From: Perkinsus marinus ATCC 50983
Lineage: Eukaryota > Perkinsozoa > Perkinsida > Perkinsidae
Length of the DNA: 45,408 nucleotides
Direction of reading: 5' to 3'
NCBI RefSeq assembly: GCF_000006405.1
Contig: NW_003202570.1
Coordinates: forward strand, 116,736-162,143
Position 1 is the stretch's first letter. The number at the start of each line of letters is the position of its first letter. The translations under genes were made by a program, and so were the position numbers. A model generated the notes under the pieces. The model had not been told where the DNA came from and ran no database searches. It saw nothing but the letters and a program-made list of their open reading frames with translations. Shown piece by piece: positions 32,548-42,439 of this stretch.

Positions 32548-33456
32548 CGATCTCCTTTAACTCGAGGAAATATTGCTTGCAGAGCCCCAGGGAGTGGCAA
32601 GACGTTCTCGCTCCTGTATGCCGCAGCTATATGTGAGTCAAAAGGCCTCGAAATAACCCTAACTTCTCTCTCCAGTGAACGGATGGCACAGCTTGGAGGT
32701 GTAAACCTGCATCAATTCATTTGATTCGATTGATAGTACTATGGGAGGAGTCTAGTACCCTTAGCCCCTGAATTCACGGCATCCCACTTTTCCGATGTTA
32801 CCGTGCACGCGGACGGAACCATATTCAAGTTGAATATGTTTGAATAATTCAACCTAGCCCATTGTCCTCATACGCTCCTGCTACTGGGACCTATTCGAAA
32901 GGTCATTTTCGATACAAAGTATCGAAAATGATAATGTCACTATCTTCGCTAGATATTATTATTAGTATCTCAAATAGCTTGCCTCATATACAATACACCC
33001 CATGCTTGGACTTCCATAAACGGAAACAAAAATACTTTCAACACTGATTCCCTGCTGTGCACAAGTTGCAACGACGAAGTCGAGCTTGGCCTTGCTGATA
33101 TTACTAGCCTTCTATATACAATTTATATCCGATACAAATTCGTCACCATCCGAAATACCGGATCCCATGATGAAAGATTTTCATGATCGACCTGACCCCT
33201 CTCTTACCGCAAATATTGTACAAACAACTGTGCTTGAAGGTTTCAAACAATCTCCTCCTCATGGTACATCTAGGCGGCAGTGCCGCCGCGGCACAAAGAA
33301 GCGAGCTGAGTCAGCTCAGCTGATAATCTCGACTAATGCCTTACAACGGCTATGCTACATGCCGAAGTCGTTCACGTGCAATGCTGATATGTCATAAAAT
33401 TCACATCTCTCTATTGAGTTCAGTTCTCAAAGAACCGCGCAGCCTCGTATTGCGTC
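32548..33456 (+). mobile_element. Duplicated segment, copy 1, with PIF1/Helitron-like helicase fragment
   Basis: About 0.9 kb that recurs at 33990-34847. Near its left end it codes for a P-loop NTPase piece with the Walker A motif GAPGSGKT followed by a LGGVNLHQF word, the pattern of PIF1-type helicases, including those of Helitrons and large DNA virus-like elements. It is a broken fossil with several breaks and no other recognised domain. The two copies are about 95% alike apart from one extra hairpin-bearing segment, so the duplication is recent. Confidence 0.6.
32904..32930. repeat. Perfect hairpin present in only one of two duplicated copies
   Basis: Arms CATTTTCGATAC and GTATCGAAAATG around AAA. 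It lies in an extra segment of about 40 bp that the sister copy (near 34320) lacks. Confidence 0.92.
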
Positions 33457-33989
33457 ACTACTCTATAGTTCATAGAATCTACGTGTATACTTGTATTGTA
33501 TCAGAATACCCATGGCTATGATATTCGAGACACCGAAGCTCAGCAATTATTGACATTGACCTCGAATTCCGCGGCGGAATTTCCGCCCACACTCCACTAC
33601 TCTATAGTTCACAGAATCTAAGTGTACACTTGTATTGATACAGTAACAATATGAATGAAGTTGATCAGATGAGCTTCTGCAACCTATCAGTAAATAACTG
33701 ACAGTAACTCTAATCGGGGATGACAGTGAACTTCTAGGATCACCGGGTAAGACTTACCGGGAAAAGACTGAATGGAAAATGATACCTGTTGGTATAACAG
33801 TTACACAAAAAAAGTGTAGTTGCTACACCACGGCGTATGGTGGTTCAAGCGTTAGACATGGAAGTGAATATCAGCAAGCTGGCGTTCTCGGGCGTTCGCG
33901 TACACAAAGCGAGGAATCGTATGCGTAACAAGCCCAAGTGCTTATCTTTCCCAATACAACCTTTCGATTTATGGCAGTACGATCTGCTT

Positions 33990-34847
33990 TAACTCGAGGA
34001 AATATTGCTTGCGGAGCCCCAGGGAGTGGCAAGACGTTCTCGCTCCTGTATGCCGCAGCTATATGTGGGTCAAAAGGCCTCGAGATAACCCTAACTTCTC
34101 TCTCCAGTGAACGGATGGCACAGCTTGGAGGTGTAAACCTGCATCAATTCATTTGATTCGATTGATAGTACTATGGGAGGAGTCTAGTACCCTTAGCCCC
34201 TGAATTCACGGCATCCCACTTTTCCGATGTTACCGTGCACGCGGACGGAACCATATTCAAGTTGAATATGTTTGAATAACTTAACCTAGCCCATTGTCCT
34301 CATACGCTCCTGCTACTGGGATTATAATGTCACTATCTTCGCTAGATATTATTATTAGTATCTCAAATAGCTTGCCTCATATACAATACACCCCATACTT
34401 GGACTTCCATAAACGGAAACAAAAATACTTTCAACACTGATTCCCTGCTGTGCACAAGTTGCAACGACGAAGTCGAGCTCGGCCTTGCTGATATCACTAG
34501 CCTTCTATACACAATTTACATCCGATACAAATTCGTCACCATCCGAAATACCGGATCCCATCATGAAAGATTTTCATGATCGACCTGACCCCTCTCTTAC
34601 CGCAAATATTGTGCAAACAACTGTGCTTTGAAGGTTTCAAGCAATCTCCTCCTCATGGTACATCTAGGCGGCAGTGCCGCCGCGGCACAAAGAAGCGAGC
34701 TGAATCAGCTCAGCTGATAATCTCGACTAATGCCTTACAACGGCTATGCTACATGCCGAAGTCGTTCACGTGCAATGCTGATATGTCATAAAATTCACAT
34801 CTCCCTATTGAGTTCAGTTCTCAAAGAACCGCACATCCTCGTATTGC
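33990..34847 (+). mobile_element. Duplicated segment, copy 2, with PIF1/Helitron-like helicase fragment
   Basis: The sister of the segment at 32548-33456. The helicase piece (GAPGSGKTFSLLYAAA) is easier to read here. Like its partner it is a fossil with several breaks. Immediately to its right lies another hairpin (GCGGCAG and CTGCCGC arms near 34846-34873). Confidence 0.6.
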
Positions 34848-35072
34848 GGCAGAAGTCCAGGACTCCTGCCGCAGGACCTGCCATAGCTCGACAGTTGAAC
34901 TTCAACTATATTATTCCATTCACCATCAAGCCTTTTCAAGATTAGCGACCCCAAGAATGTAGCGACGGGGTTCCACCAGTTCTCACAAAAAGTAACTTTA
35001 TCAACTCTTGAAGGGTTGAACTTGACAAGTTCAAATTGAACTGTTCAACTTGTGTGAGGCGCAAACAAACCG
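34848..35072. other. Hairpin-rich spacer
   Basis: No gene. Contains TTGAACTTGACAAGTTCAA, a perfect 9-bp-arm palindrome near 35015-35035, and the Cys-free GC hairpin next to the helicase copy. Confidence 0.5.
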
Positions 35073-36257
35073 TGTCACTAAACTTTGTGTCCTAAACCAC
35101 TAAATTAGGCGCGCGCTCCCCTGTGATCGGTTTATGCGCGCCTAAGGTTAAGAAAAAGAACATCCTTCACACAGTTTCCAGGTGTATGGATTGACAAACG
35201 TATAACCCGACTAACCGCTATTATTATAGGCCGTGCAGGCCTTTCCCGCATGAGGTATGGTCTTGCTATTACTACCCGCTACCGCTGGATTCCCCTCCGT
35301 CAGCGTAAGTGGTTATCTTTTGACGAGAGGAGAGACACTCCTACGTCGGAGAGACTGCTCAAACCTTCCTCCACGCGAATGGTATCAACAAAAACTGGCT
35401 GAACAGTTGTTCGATTAAGTGGGTGAAAAATCTCGCGTGTCAAGACTTGAGACGGAGGTTATATCAACTGCTATTAATTGCCAGGTTCCACAAAGATCCA
35501 ACAGGGTTAACGACACGTCAGAGAAAAAGTCTTCGAGAGGTCTGGCATCGGTACTTAGTCTTCCCTTTACCTACCGTGGCACGGTAACCGTGCTTTTTTT
35601 CCCGGAAAAATGCATTGCCGTGGAAGCCAAGACACTTTTATCATCTAATAATCAGAGGATAATAACTTTTATCAGCCGATTACTTCTCTGTCAACCCGCA
35701 AAACCAACAACTCAACTCGTAATGCATTGATGAATTCACTTTCCACTCAATAATTCAGGTCAAAAGTTTCGCTGACAAGTCCCCAAGTTGAGGAATCAAG
35801 TGCAAGTACACCAACTTTCCACCACTCCTGTGGTCGACCGAAGCTCGAGAAGCCCATCAGCATCATTAATAAGTGATCCTCGATGAGTCATACTGTTCGA
35901 AGTATAGTGATCTGTATGCAGTGCATGGTGAATGATATAGTGTTGGGTTTCGCAGCTCAAAAAACTTGGAAGGTAAATCAAAATGTAGCTCACAAAACGA
36001 GTGTCGAGTTTGCCCAGTGAGACATGGACTTGAGACAGATCCGCCTGGCCCGCTGAACCCTTTTCGTTAACTTGCTTCCCTTCGGGTTTCTGGTTCATCT
36101 GTTTCCCTTCGGGTTTCTGGTTCATCTGTTTCCCTTCGGTTTTTGGTTCACTTGTTTCCCTTCGGTCTCTAACGCCGTTGAAACGAAGTCGCGCATTATA
36201 TCGACTATGAGGGCGCGCGCTGAAATTTAGTGATTTAGGACACAAAGTTTAGTGACA
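35073..36257. mobile_element. DNA-transposon-like element with terminal inverted repeats, 1.19 kb
   Basis: The left end TGTCACTAAACTTTGTGTCC (35073 onward) and the right end (complement, ending 36257) form an inverted repeat of about 34 bp with one mismatch, followed on both sides by a GCGCGCGC-rich subterminal stretch. This is the build of a cut-and-paste DNA transposon. The inside shows no convincing transposase: a plus-strand stretch near 35230-35420 (KWLSFDERRDTPTSER) and another near 35400-35570 are coding-like but short, so the copy is probably non-autonomous or decayed. A 27-bp minisatellite lies near its right end. I did not find clear target-site duplications. Confidence 0.6.
36057..36165. 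repeat. Minisatellite, 27-bp unit, four copies
   Basis: The unit CCCTTCGGGTTTCTGGTTCA plus CTGTTTC repeats four times. On the minus strand it reads as a nine-residue repeat (EGKQMNQKP) inside an open frame of 149 codons, which may be a gene of the surrounding element or chance. Confidence 0.85.
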
Positions 36258-36488
36258 GTGTTTGGACACGCCCTTGTGCGCGCTTGCTGCGCGCCGCCCG
36301 CGATTCTTCTCGCTCCGCCCCCAATTTTCCTGATTCAGCCCACTACATTTCTTGTTCCGCCCTTCACTATCTCTTCATCCCGCCCTGTGTTGCGGTTGAT
36401 CATGGTCTACAAAAATGTGTTAATACACATGCGATGTGTATATCGCTAAGTTAATATACATGGATCTAGTCATCAAAAAACCCTGTGT

Positions 36489-36611
36489 GCCTCTGTGTTG
36501 GAGACTTCGAGAAATGAAACCCTCAGAAATCCGCTTGAAACACAATTCTCGTGTTCGACACCCCACATACGAAATGACTGGGCTTATTGAGAGGCATACA
36601 AACCAACTCGA
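36489..36611 (+). repeat. Direct repeat, left copy (123 bp)
   Basis: Matches 37817-37939 with only about five to seven differences, same orientation. Starts GCCTCTGTGTTGGAGACTTC. Both copies keep an open frame reading LREMKPSEI and RVRHPTYEMTGLIE, so it may come from a coding sequence. Confidence 0.9.
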
Positions 36612-37816
36612 CACTCACTCAATCAATTATCACCTATACTAGATATGGTAATGCCCAATTTAACAGGCCAAGATAGTGACCGTTATCAATACACTAATCG
36701 AACCCATCATCAGGAGTATACACTCACCATACCACACCATTGTAAACTATTGCATGTGGTAAGCAGCCCCCTCCATTAAGGTGTTCACTAGTATGCAGAT
36801 ACTATTACGCCCAACAGGATTAGATCATCCTAAAGTACAGCAGTTACTACAGGTTTCTGTGAGGGAGGTTACAAACAGGATGAGAGAGTAATAATACCCA
36901 AACCTATTACTGGTAGTAGTATTCCTATCAATAACATTAGGCTAACTCATAGTGATGTTGGGATATTGATAGAGACTCTATCTAGTGTTTACAATAGACT
37001 TAATACACCTGAGAAGGGTATCGATAAGAGGCTTATACCCTATGCTTCACCTATACTAGATGGTATGCAGAATAAGGTCTTACTATGGGTTATAGTAGTG
37101 GGCATAGTAATAATAGGTACTTGCCAATATCCTCAATACTCTACCTCATCAGCACTTAGCAGACGTCCTTGAACTGTATCTAGCATCAATAGTTCATCAT
37201 AGGAGTGGTATTGTTGCTAATGCTACTCCTAGTACTACTATGATCAGTATAACACCATCAGTAGAGCTAATGCCTGCTCTATTACATGCTATACGTAATA
37301 CTAATTCTAGGATCCTTATAGAGGTATCCTTCCCCCCCATCAGGTAGTAGAGGTAAGGAGTTATCCCTATGATCATTAGTAGATGTATTATCAACTGTAG
37401 GATATTCATCTAATGGTAGTAGTAATGACGATGATGAAGGAGTTGCTCATAATGCTCATCAATATTAATAGGTACTGACCTCCTATCATCTAGTGAGCGT
37501 AGTGCCTTAAAGGAGGCATTGAAAGCAGCATTCAACACTAATGATGATGTAGAGTATGATAGGCTACGGAAGGACATATCGGCATAGCGACATATCACAT
37601 GTCGCTGCGCGTTCCAAGTTGCACTGGTGTCACCGTGACTGTATTAGTTTGACGTTATCAACAAAGTAGTTTCCTATTATTTCTGATTCCTCCTATATTG
37701 AGTTGCTGCCAAGAGTTGTAACACATGGTGGAGAGTAATGCAGCGAGCACTTCTCAGGATTTGGCCCGTTTGATGCCTCTTATCGCTTTATTGAGCCAAC
37801 CAATTCAAACTTATTC
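36612..37816. other. AT-rich segment between direct repeats, with membrane-protein-like frames
   Basis: Codon style differs from host genes (many ATA, TTA, GTA, AGA). A plus-strand stretch at about 36865-37170 reads GGYKQDERVIIPKPITG, then IETLSSVYNRLNTPEKG, and ends in one membrane-like segment (VLLWVIVVGIVIIG). The minus strand at 37197-37598 has open stretches with hydrophobic segments (LQLIIHLLMIIG, GVILIIVVLGVALA). No family recognised. The composition break suggests a foreign insert; a mobile or virus-like origin is possible but unproven. Confidence 0.4.
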
Positions 37817-37939
37817 GCCTCTGTGTTGGAGACTTCGAGAAATGAAACCCTCAGAAATCCACTTGAAACACAATTCTCGTGTTCGACACCCCACATACGA
37901 AATGACTGGGCTTATTGAGAAGCATAAACACCAACTCGA
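37817..37939 (+). repeat. Direct repeat, right copy (123 bp)
   Basis: Partner of the repeat at 36489. Here the open frame starts at an ATG at 37725 (MVESNAASTSQDLARL) and runs through the repeat for 72 codons. Function unknown. Confidence 0.9.
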
Positions 37940-38508
37940 TTGATTGAGCTTCAACTTGATTGTTAAAATCGAACTGAATTAAGTAGTTACGAAAACTACG
38001 AGTATAAGATCATTGTACTGGTAATCACCATGTTTAAGTCTGTTAGAAAGAAATATCTGCTATCTGGTATCTTCGCCTCACTCTACCTTCTCGATAATCG
38101 CATTGATTCCGAACTTTATCTGCGCGCATAGCGGCAATATTCGGCTATTTTCCTGCATGGCACTGATCTCACCTCCAGCACAGCGCCTTCGTTATATATC
38201 TGGCTCGCTGGCTTCTTAACTCCAATACGTACGAGATATTCACTACCGGCTTGCAATCGGTTGTAGAATTTGTGAGCGGCCTATTAAGCGAACGAGCTGT
38301 ATAGAACAAGTAAAATCAAGCCCACTGCATCGAAGAATATCATAATCCTTCATTTAATCCTCCATCTCTAAAAACTCTAAGCATCAACGAAAGTGCAAAG
38401 AAAAGTTGGTCCGTGCATATCGGCTAAGACCTCAACATAAGGCTTGAGGATGATGCCAACCATACTCATATTACACGAGTCATGTCTCAACAGGCTGTAT
38501 CAACGGAG
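37940..38508. other. Region without a recognised gene
   Basis: Downstream of the SET-domain gene. Nothing convincing on either strand. Confidence 0.35.
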
Positions 38509-39465
38509 CTATGCATGTACATTAATAAATCTTGGGAGGTCAATAATTTGGTCGTCACTGGTGAAATATTCAATTGGATATCTCCAAGTGATTGGCTCGC
38601 CCCTGAGAATCTTCCTTAATGCTTTGAACGATAACCCGGCAGTGGAAGCATGTAGCCTAGTGTTGGCATTGGTAGAATGATTCACCAGGTACCATATATC
38701 GCCACTGCCTATGGGATCCTGCCAACTGAAAGTAGAGCGGTTATAATAGAGAAATGCAGAACCATTTTGCTCCTGAGGTACCAGTACCAGCGCATCCTTG
38801 GGGTGGCCAGGCTGTTGTAAGGCGTCGAATGCTGTCAACTCATGCCCGAAATATCGGGACACCTTCGAATGGATTATAGTATCTCCTCCATCGAAATACC
38901 TATCTGCCACGAGGATACGACCGCAAACTGGATGACGAGCCAAACGTAGGCCCATAGCTCTCAATAGATCCTTGTGCTGGACTTCTAACGAATCTGGTGG
39001 GAGGTCGAGGACAGCCGTCCTCGTCCGACTATTCGAAGATTTAGTGATCATGCCATTAGCCACGCAGGGTGTCGAGTCTGCTGATAACGCTCGCTTCGAA
39101 ACAGCACCACCTTTTTTCGCTGCAGTTTTAGCATTCGTCTCGAAAAGTAACGTTGATGTAGCACCCGCCGTATAGCTGATCCACGATGACCTCCCGAGTT
39201 TCTCAAATACATATCGTCTGCCCTCTTCAAAAACCTCAACAGTCATACAGCGACTTGACAGAGGGAACCATGTCCCAAACATAGCGGCATCATCACCATC
39301 CGAGAGGCAAAGGGCGCCGTCGATCCTCATCTCTAAAACAACAGTCGGGCCGTTTGGAGCCAACCGTAAAGAAAATGTAGCCGGCAGAGTTGGGTAGTTT
39401 TGCGAGAGGGTATCGTGCACGTCAAAACATTTAACGCGCTCGAAGGGATTGGGTGGCAATGGAGC
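38509..39465 (-). CDS. SET-domain protein
   Basis: An open frame of 318 codons enters through a likely acceptor at 39466 (CACGTAG) and ends at 38509; no ATG lies at its beginning, so a short 5' exon or a trans-splice leader with an internal start is needed. The N-terminal 130 residues are unassigned. From about residue 180 the order fits a SET domain: GRILVADRYFDGGDTI (compare G-x-G-x-x-A...I-x-x-G), then a short insert, then LVNHSTNANTRL (compare the family's NHSxxPN), ALRKILRGEPITWRYPIEYF (compare the GEELTxDYxxxYF end). SET enzymes transfer a methyl group from S-adenosylmethionine to lysine. The Cys/Pro of NHSCxPN are replaced here by Thr and Ala, which is known from SET proteins outside the histone-specific groups. 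The substrate cannot be told. Confidence 0.68.
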   Translation of the reverse strand, partial: APLPPNPFERVKCFDVHDTLSQNYPTLPATFSLRLAPNGPTVVLEMRIDGALCLSDGDDAAMFGTWFPLSSRCMTVEVFEEGRRYVFEKLGRSSWISYTAGATSTLLFETNAKTAAKKGGAVSKRALSADSTPCVANGMITKSSNSRTRTAVLDLPPDSLEVQHKDLLRAMGLRLARHPVCGRILVADRYFDGGDTIIHSKVSRYFGHELTAFDALQQPGHPKDALVLVPQEQNGSAFLYYNRSTFSWQDPIGSGDIWYLVNHSTNANTRLHASTAGLSFKALRKILRGEPITWRYPIEYFTSDDQIIDLPRFINVHA

Positions 39466-39588
39466 CTACGTGGCGTACTAAACATTCGTTGTGATAGGTT
39501 TCTTAGGTTACCTGTGGGATTGGATTTGGAAGATTAGTAACTAAATCCTTTGTATAAATATGGGGTCCTACCTGAGAAATAGAGCACA

Positions 39589-40091
39589 TTAGCGATGCCG
39601 ATTCGTGTTCGCGCTCGCTGAGCGGCTCTTGGCACCTACTTGTGTAGTCAAGAGTTGCTTCAGCTTGCATTCGACAATTGCTGCTCTGTTGAGTGCCTCC
39701 TCCGAACTGACTCGCTCAGCTACCACGGAACCTGTCATCGCGCTGCATATACTACTTCAATTGGGCATTCCAACCAGAGGAATCCTTCTGTATCACAACA
39801 AGCTGCCTTAGCGAGCTGACCCCCCCTGCATTCAGGATGCATTTTTCTTCTATCCACTCGAGTTCAAGAAGTCCATCAGCTGCGAAGATGACTTGGAGCA
39901 ATCGGCACTGAATCACTCCTCACATACTCACTGTAGCACTCGTCAAGGACTTGGCTTACCTTTGAGAATTTTTTTCTGGTCTCTCGCTCAATTTTAGCCC
40001 TGAGCAGTAAGTAAAAGGGTGTTCGTTTACGTTTTCGGAACTGCGAAAGAGCCTTATCCAGTCTGATAGAGGCACTGCTATCCACACTCAC
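39589..40091 (-). CDS. Small unrecognised three-exon gene
   Basis: Exons 40091-39932, 39879-39775 and 39731-39589 total 408 nt (135 residues); introns are 52 nt (donor GTGAGTATG) and 43 nt, and all phases agree. The protein starts MSVDSSASIRLDKALSQF, is basic in its first half (FRKRKRTPFYLL, RAKIERETRKKFSK), has a hydrophobic middle (LLELEWIEEKCILN) and a polar tail (AKSRSASANTNRHR). It reads as a small helical protein; no domain is recognised. The gap to the SET gene on the same strand is only about 120 bp. Confidence 0.6.
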
Positions 40092-40399
40092 TGTCGACTA
40101 CCATTACTTCTTGAATTGGTCAAATATATTCCTGTAGTAGGTGGGGAAATGTAGACTAGTGATAATCCTCGAAGTGGCGGCTCGATCCGAAGTCTGTTCG
40201 TCAGGTAAAGCGGAACCATCATTGCGTTCTCCATCCAATACCTAAGGTGGGACCTTTCGCGAGTATTGCGAGAGGTGGCGGAGAAGCGACTAAAAAAACA
40301 GCAATGAAAAAGTGAAAACGAGCTTCGAAGATCCTATAAAAGAGCTCTGAAACTTGAGTTCATTAACATACTCGACTCACTCTCCTCGGAGTAGATTCA

Positions 40400-40951
40400 T
40401 CAACAACTGCTAATTCCGAAGCTCCAACGTTCGACTCCGAGGATTGCAGTTCGGGAACGACGTCCTCTGGAGGAACCTATATAGGGGCAGGGAAGTCTCA
40501 CTGACACGGGAAGCAACTCCACCTCTAGCTCGTAGGCTGGACTACTGCACGACTGTTTTGAGTCGCACTGTCGCAGGTTTACATCACACCATCGCGCATA
40601 ATAGCGTCCCAACCGCTTCAAACAATGACCCCTGATGCTAGAAATATCTCTCGCCCGAATGGCAAGGCCGAGAAGACGTGGCTGTGAATGAGGACCGGCG
40701 AAAGCGTCCCACGATCTTATCAGGCTGCACCACCGAGAGGCCAAATCCGCCACTCGGCTCGGCGGCCGCAGGCTTCGCATAATATGCAACTCAGTTACGG
40801 AGACGCACAGCTGCCGATCGTGGATCATCTTCATCAGAGCCCGCACCGCGTCCCGCTTTCGCAGACTCTGATTCTTAGGCATAATTGCTGCTCGGGTGAA
40901 CTGTAGAGGATACACACTGTGAATTGTACTTGCGTTCAGGTCTGTACGCAT
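40400..40951 (-). CDS. Unrecognised arginine-rich ORF, possibly part of a spliced gene
   Basis: From the ATG at 40951 the frame runs 183 codons. It starts MRTDLNASTIHSVYPL and is rich in Arg, Leu and Ser (RSLRPPSRVADLASRWCSL, HCLKRLGRYYARWC). The last third looks less protein-like, so an intron may remove part of it. No family is recognised. Its start lies 57 bp from that of the RPA1-like gene on the other strand, suggesting a shared divergent promoter. Confidence 0.4.
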   Translation of the reverse strand: MRTDLNASTIHSVYPLQFTRAAIMPKNQSLRKRDAVRALMKMIHDRQLCVSVTELHIMRSLRPPSRVADLASRWCSLIRSWDAFAGPHSQPRLLGLAIRARDISSIRGHCLKRLGRYYARWCDVNLRQCDSKQSCSSPAYELEVELLPVSVRLPCPYIGSSRGRRSRTAILGVERWSFGISSC

Positions 40952-41008
40952 GCACACAGTGCGCAAATTGCCGTGCAAATAAGAGAATTGCTACAACCCC
41001 CTCAACCT

Positions 41009-41994
41009 ATGAGCGATACACAACCTTCTCCCCAACGTCTCCTCGTGCGCCTACTGACTGAGCTCCGTCAGGATATTGTCGAGTCTATCGATCGAGCCAT
41101 TAGTACGGTGAATAATCGCCCGGCCTACGGTACCATGGGTCACCGTGTATTACCCTGTTGATATCTCCTGTCGTCAAGGTGCCAGTACTCGCACATGCAA
41201 TCGTCGCTTCTCCACCGCTTCCACAGCGAGCACTCGCCAAAGCAGCCACGACGAATTCGCCCTCAAGGAAGAACTTCCTCAAGATCGCGGAAGTCCAGGC
41301 CCAAGGTGGTCAAGCAGTCATGTAGATTTCGGCATCTAGAAAGAAGCTTCTTCGAGTTTCAGGAGCCCTCAGCCTCACATGCGTCTCGGCGTCAAGGAAG
41401 GTTCTCGCTTGACTCTCAAGAGTCCTCACCCTAGAAGAGCGTCCGTGCGCCGCACCAGCCAACCTTATTCGAGGACGCTAATTAGCAATCTTCGAGTGGG
41501 TTCCACTGAGTAAGTAACATTTCGACTGTGCGATAACAATTTGGGGAAACGCCTCTCAGACAGACTGTCTGTTCTTCTAGAATCATTCTGCTCAGCTGGT
41601 GCTTGCGGGGTCGAGTCGTCAGCAAATCGGAAATTTTCGGTATATCTACCGGAGAGCTGTTTCACGCCCACATCTCGGATGAAGACTCAAATACAGTCAA
41701 GCTGCTGTTCTTCGATGAGGTAGTCCTTGACTACCTGGTTGAGCGTTCCAAAGCATGCTCGGCGTAGGCGGCCCATATATTCCACGACTCCATCCAAATT
41801 GGGGCCATATACTACTTCCGTAACGGCAAGGTCCTTCGAGCTCATTCGAAATTCAATAAGGAGGCAGATGTCGAAGTAAGTCGCTGTCATACTGCTACTA
41901 ATGGGATTAATCTCATTGAATTCAGATCAAATTCGACACGTCGGCTGTTATTGAAGCTGCCGATGACATCAAAGATGTTACCGAGCTGGATTAA
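41009..41994 (+). CDS. RPA1: Short RPA1-like protein with one OB fold, six exons
   Basis: Exons from 41179 on are firmly phased: 41179-41321, 41363-41509, 41560-41719, 41768-41875 and 41926-41994, with introns of 41, 50, 48 and 50 nt; the last intron has a TACTAAT branch-point word. The first exon starts at the ATG at 41009 but its donor is unsure (about 41108 fits). The core matches DNA-binding domain A of replication protein A: LRGRVVSKSEIF, GELFHAHISDEDSNTVKLLF, FDEAAHIFHDSIQIGAIYYF and NGKVLRAHSKFN, colinear with human RPA1 (RARVTNKSDI, KLFSLELVDESGEI, VDKFFPLIEVNKVYYFSKG). RPA coats single-stranded DNA in replication and repair. Family proteins have three or more OB folds and 450-620 residues; here the frame stops after one, about 240 residues, shortly before a satellite array. 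Confidence 0.72.
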
Positions 41995-42439
41995 ATTCGA
42001 AGATGACTACCAGTATAGCACTGACAGGATTACAACACTTTGCATGGGCCCATGACGGGCCTACTGGACTGCACAATACCCCTGTATGTCAGGTGACCCC
42101 GACTCTTTGAAGACTCAGGATCTAGCCGGCAAATGAGACGACTCTCTCAATTCTGACTCTGCGGCTACTCTTCTTAATTAGGATTGACTTACCAATTTTG
42201 TTTGTAGTGGACTCCCCTCTTCACTGGAGTGTTCTTTGCTGGATCATTCACACACGAGTGTATGTCCAAGCTAGATGATCCACTTATGTCCAGCTAGCCT
42301 AGCTAAGCACATTCTTTGGTTTCCAAAGTTATTTTGCTCATTCGAGTCAATACTGTACTCGTTCTTTCGCTAGAGTTGTGTTGTCAAGGGTGACTGGATT
42401 GGAAGTGATGGCCACAGCCGACTCGGACCTTCACTGTCG
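41995..42439. other. Spacer between the RPA1-like gene and the satellite
   Basis: No further OB fold or clear exon is visible. An inverted pair of words (CTAGCTGGACATAAGTGG-like near 42255-42300) sits close to the satellite edge. Confidence 0.4.

Noticed and set aside
33938-34156. Helicase fragment as a host PIF1 gene
   Set aside because: Only the Walker A part is present, it lies in a recently duplicated repeat-rich segment, and the rest of the helicase is not recognisable, so it is treated as an element fossil.
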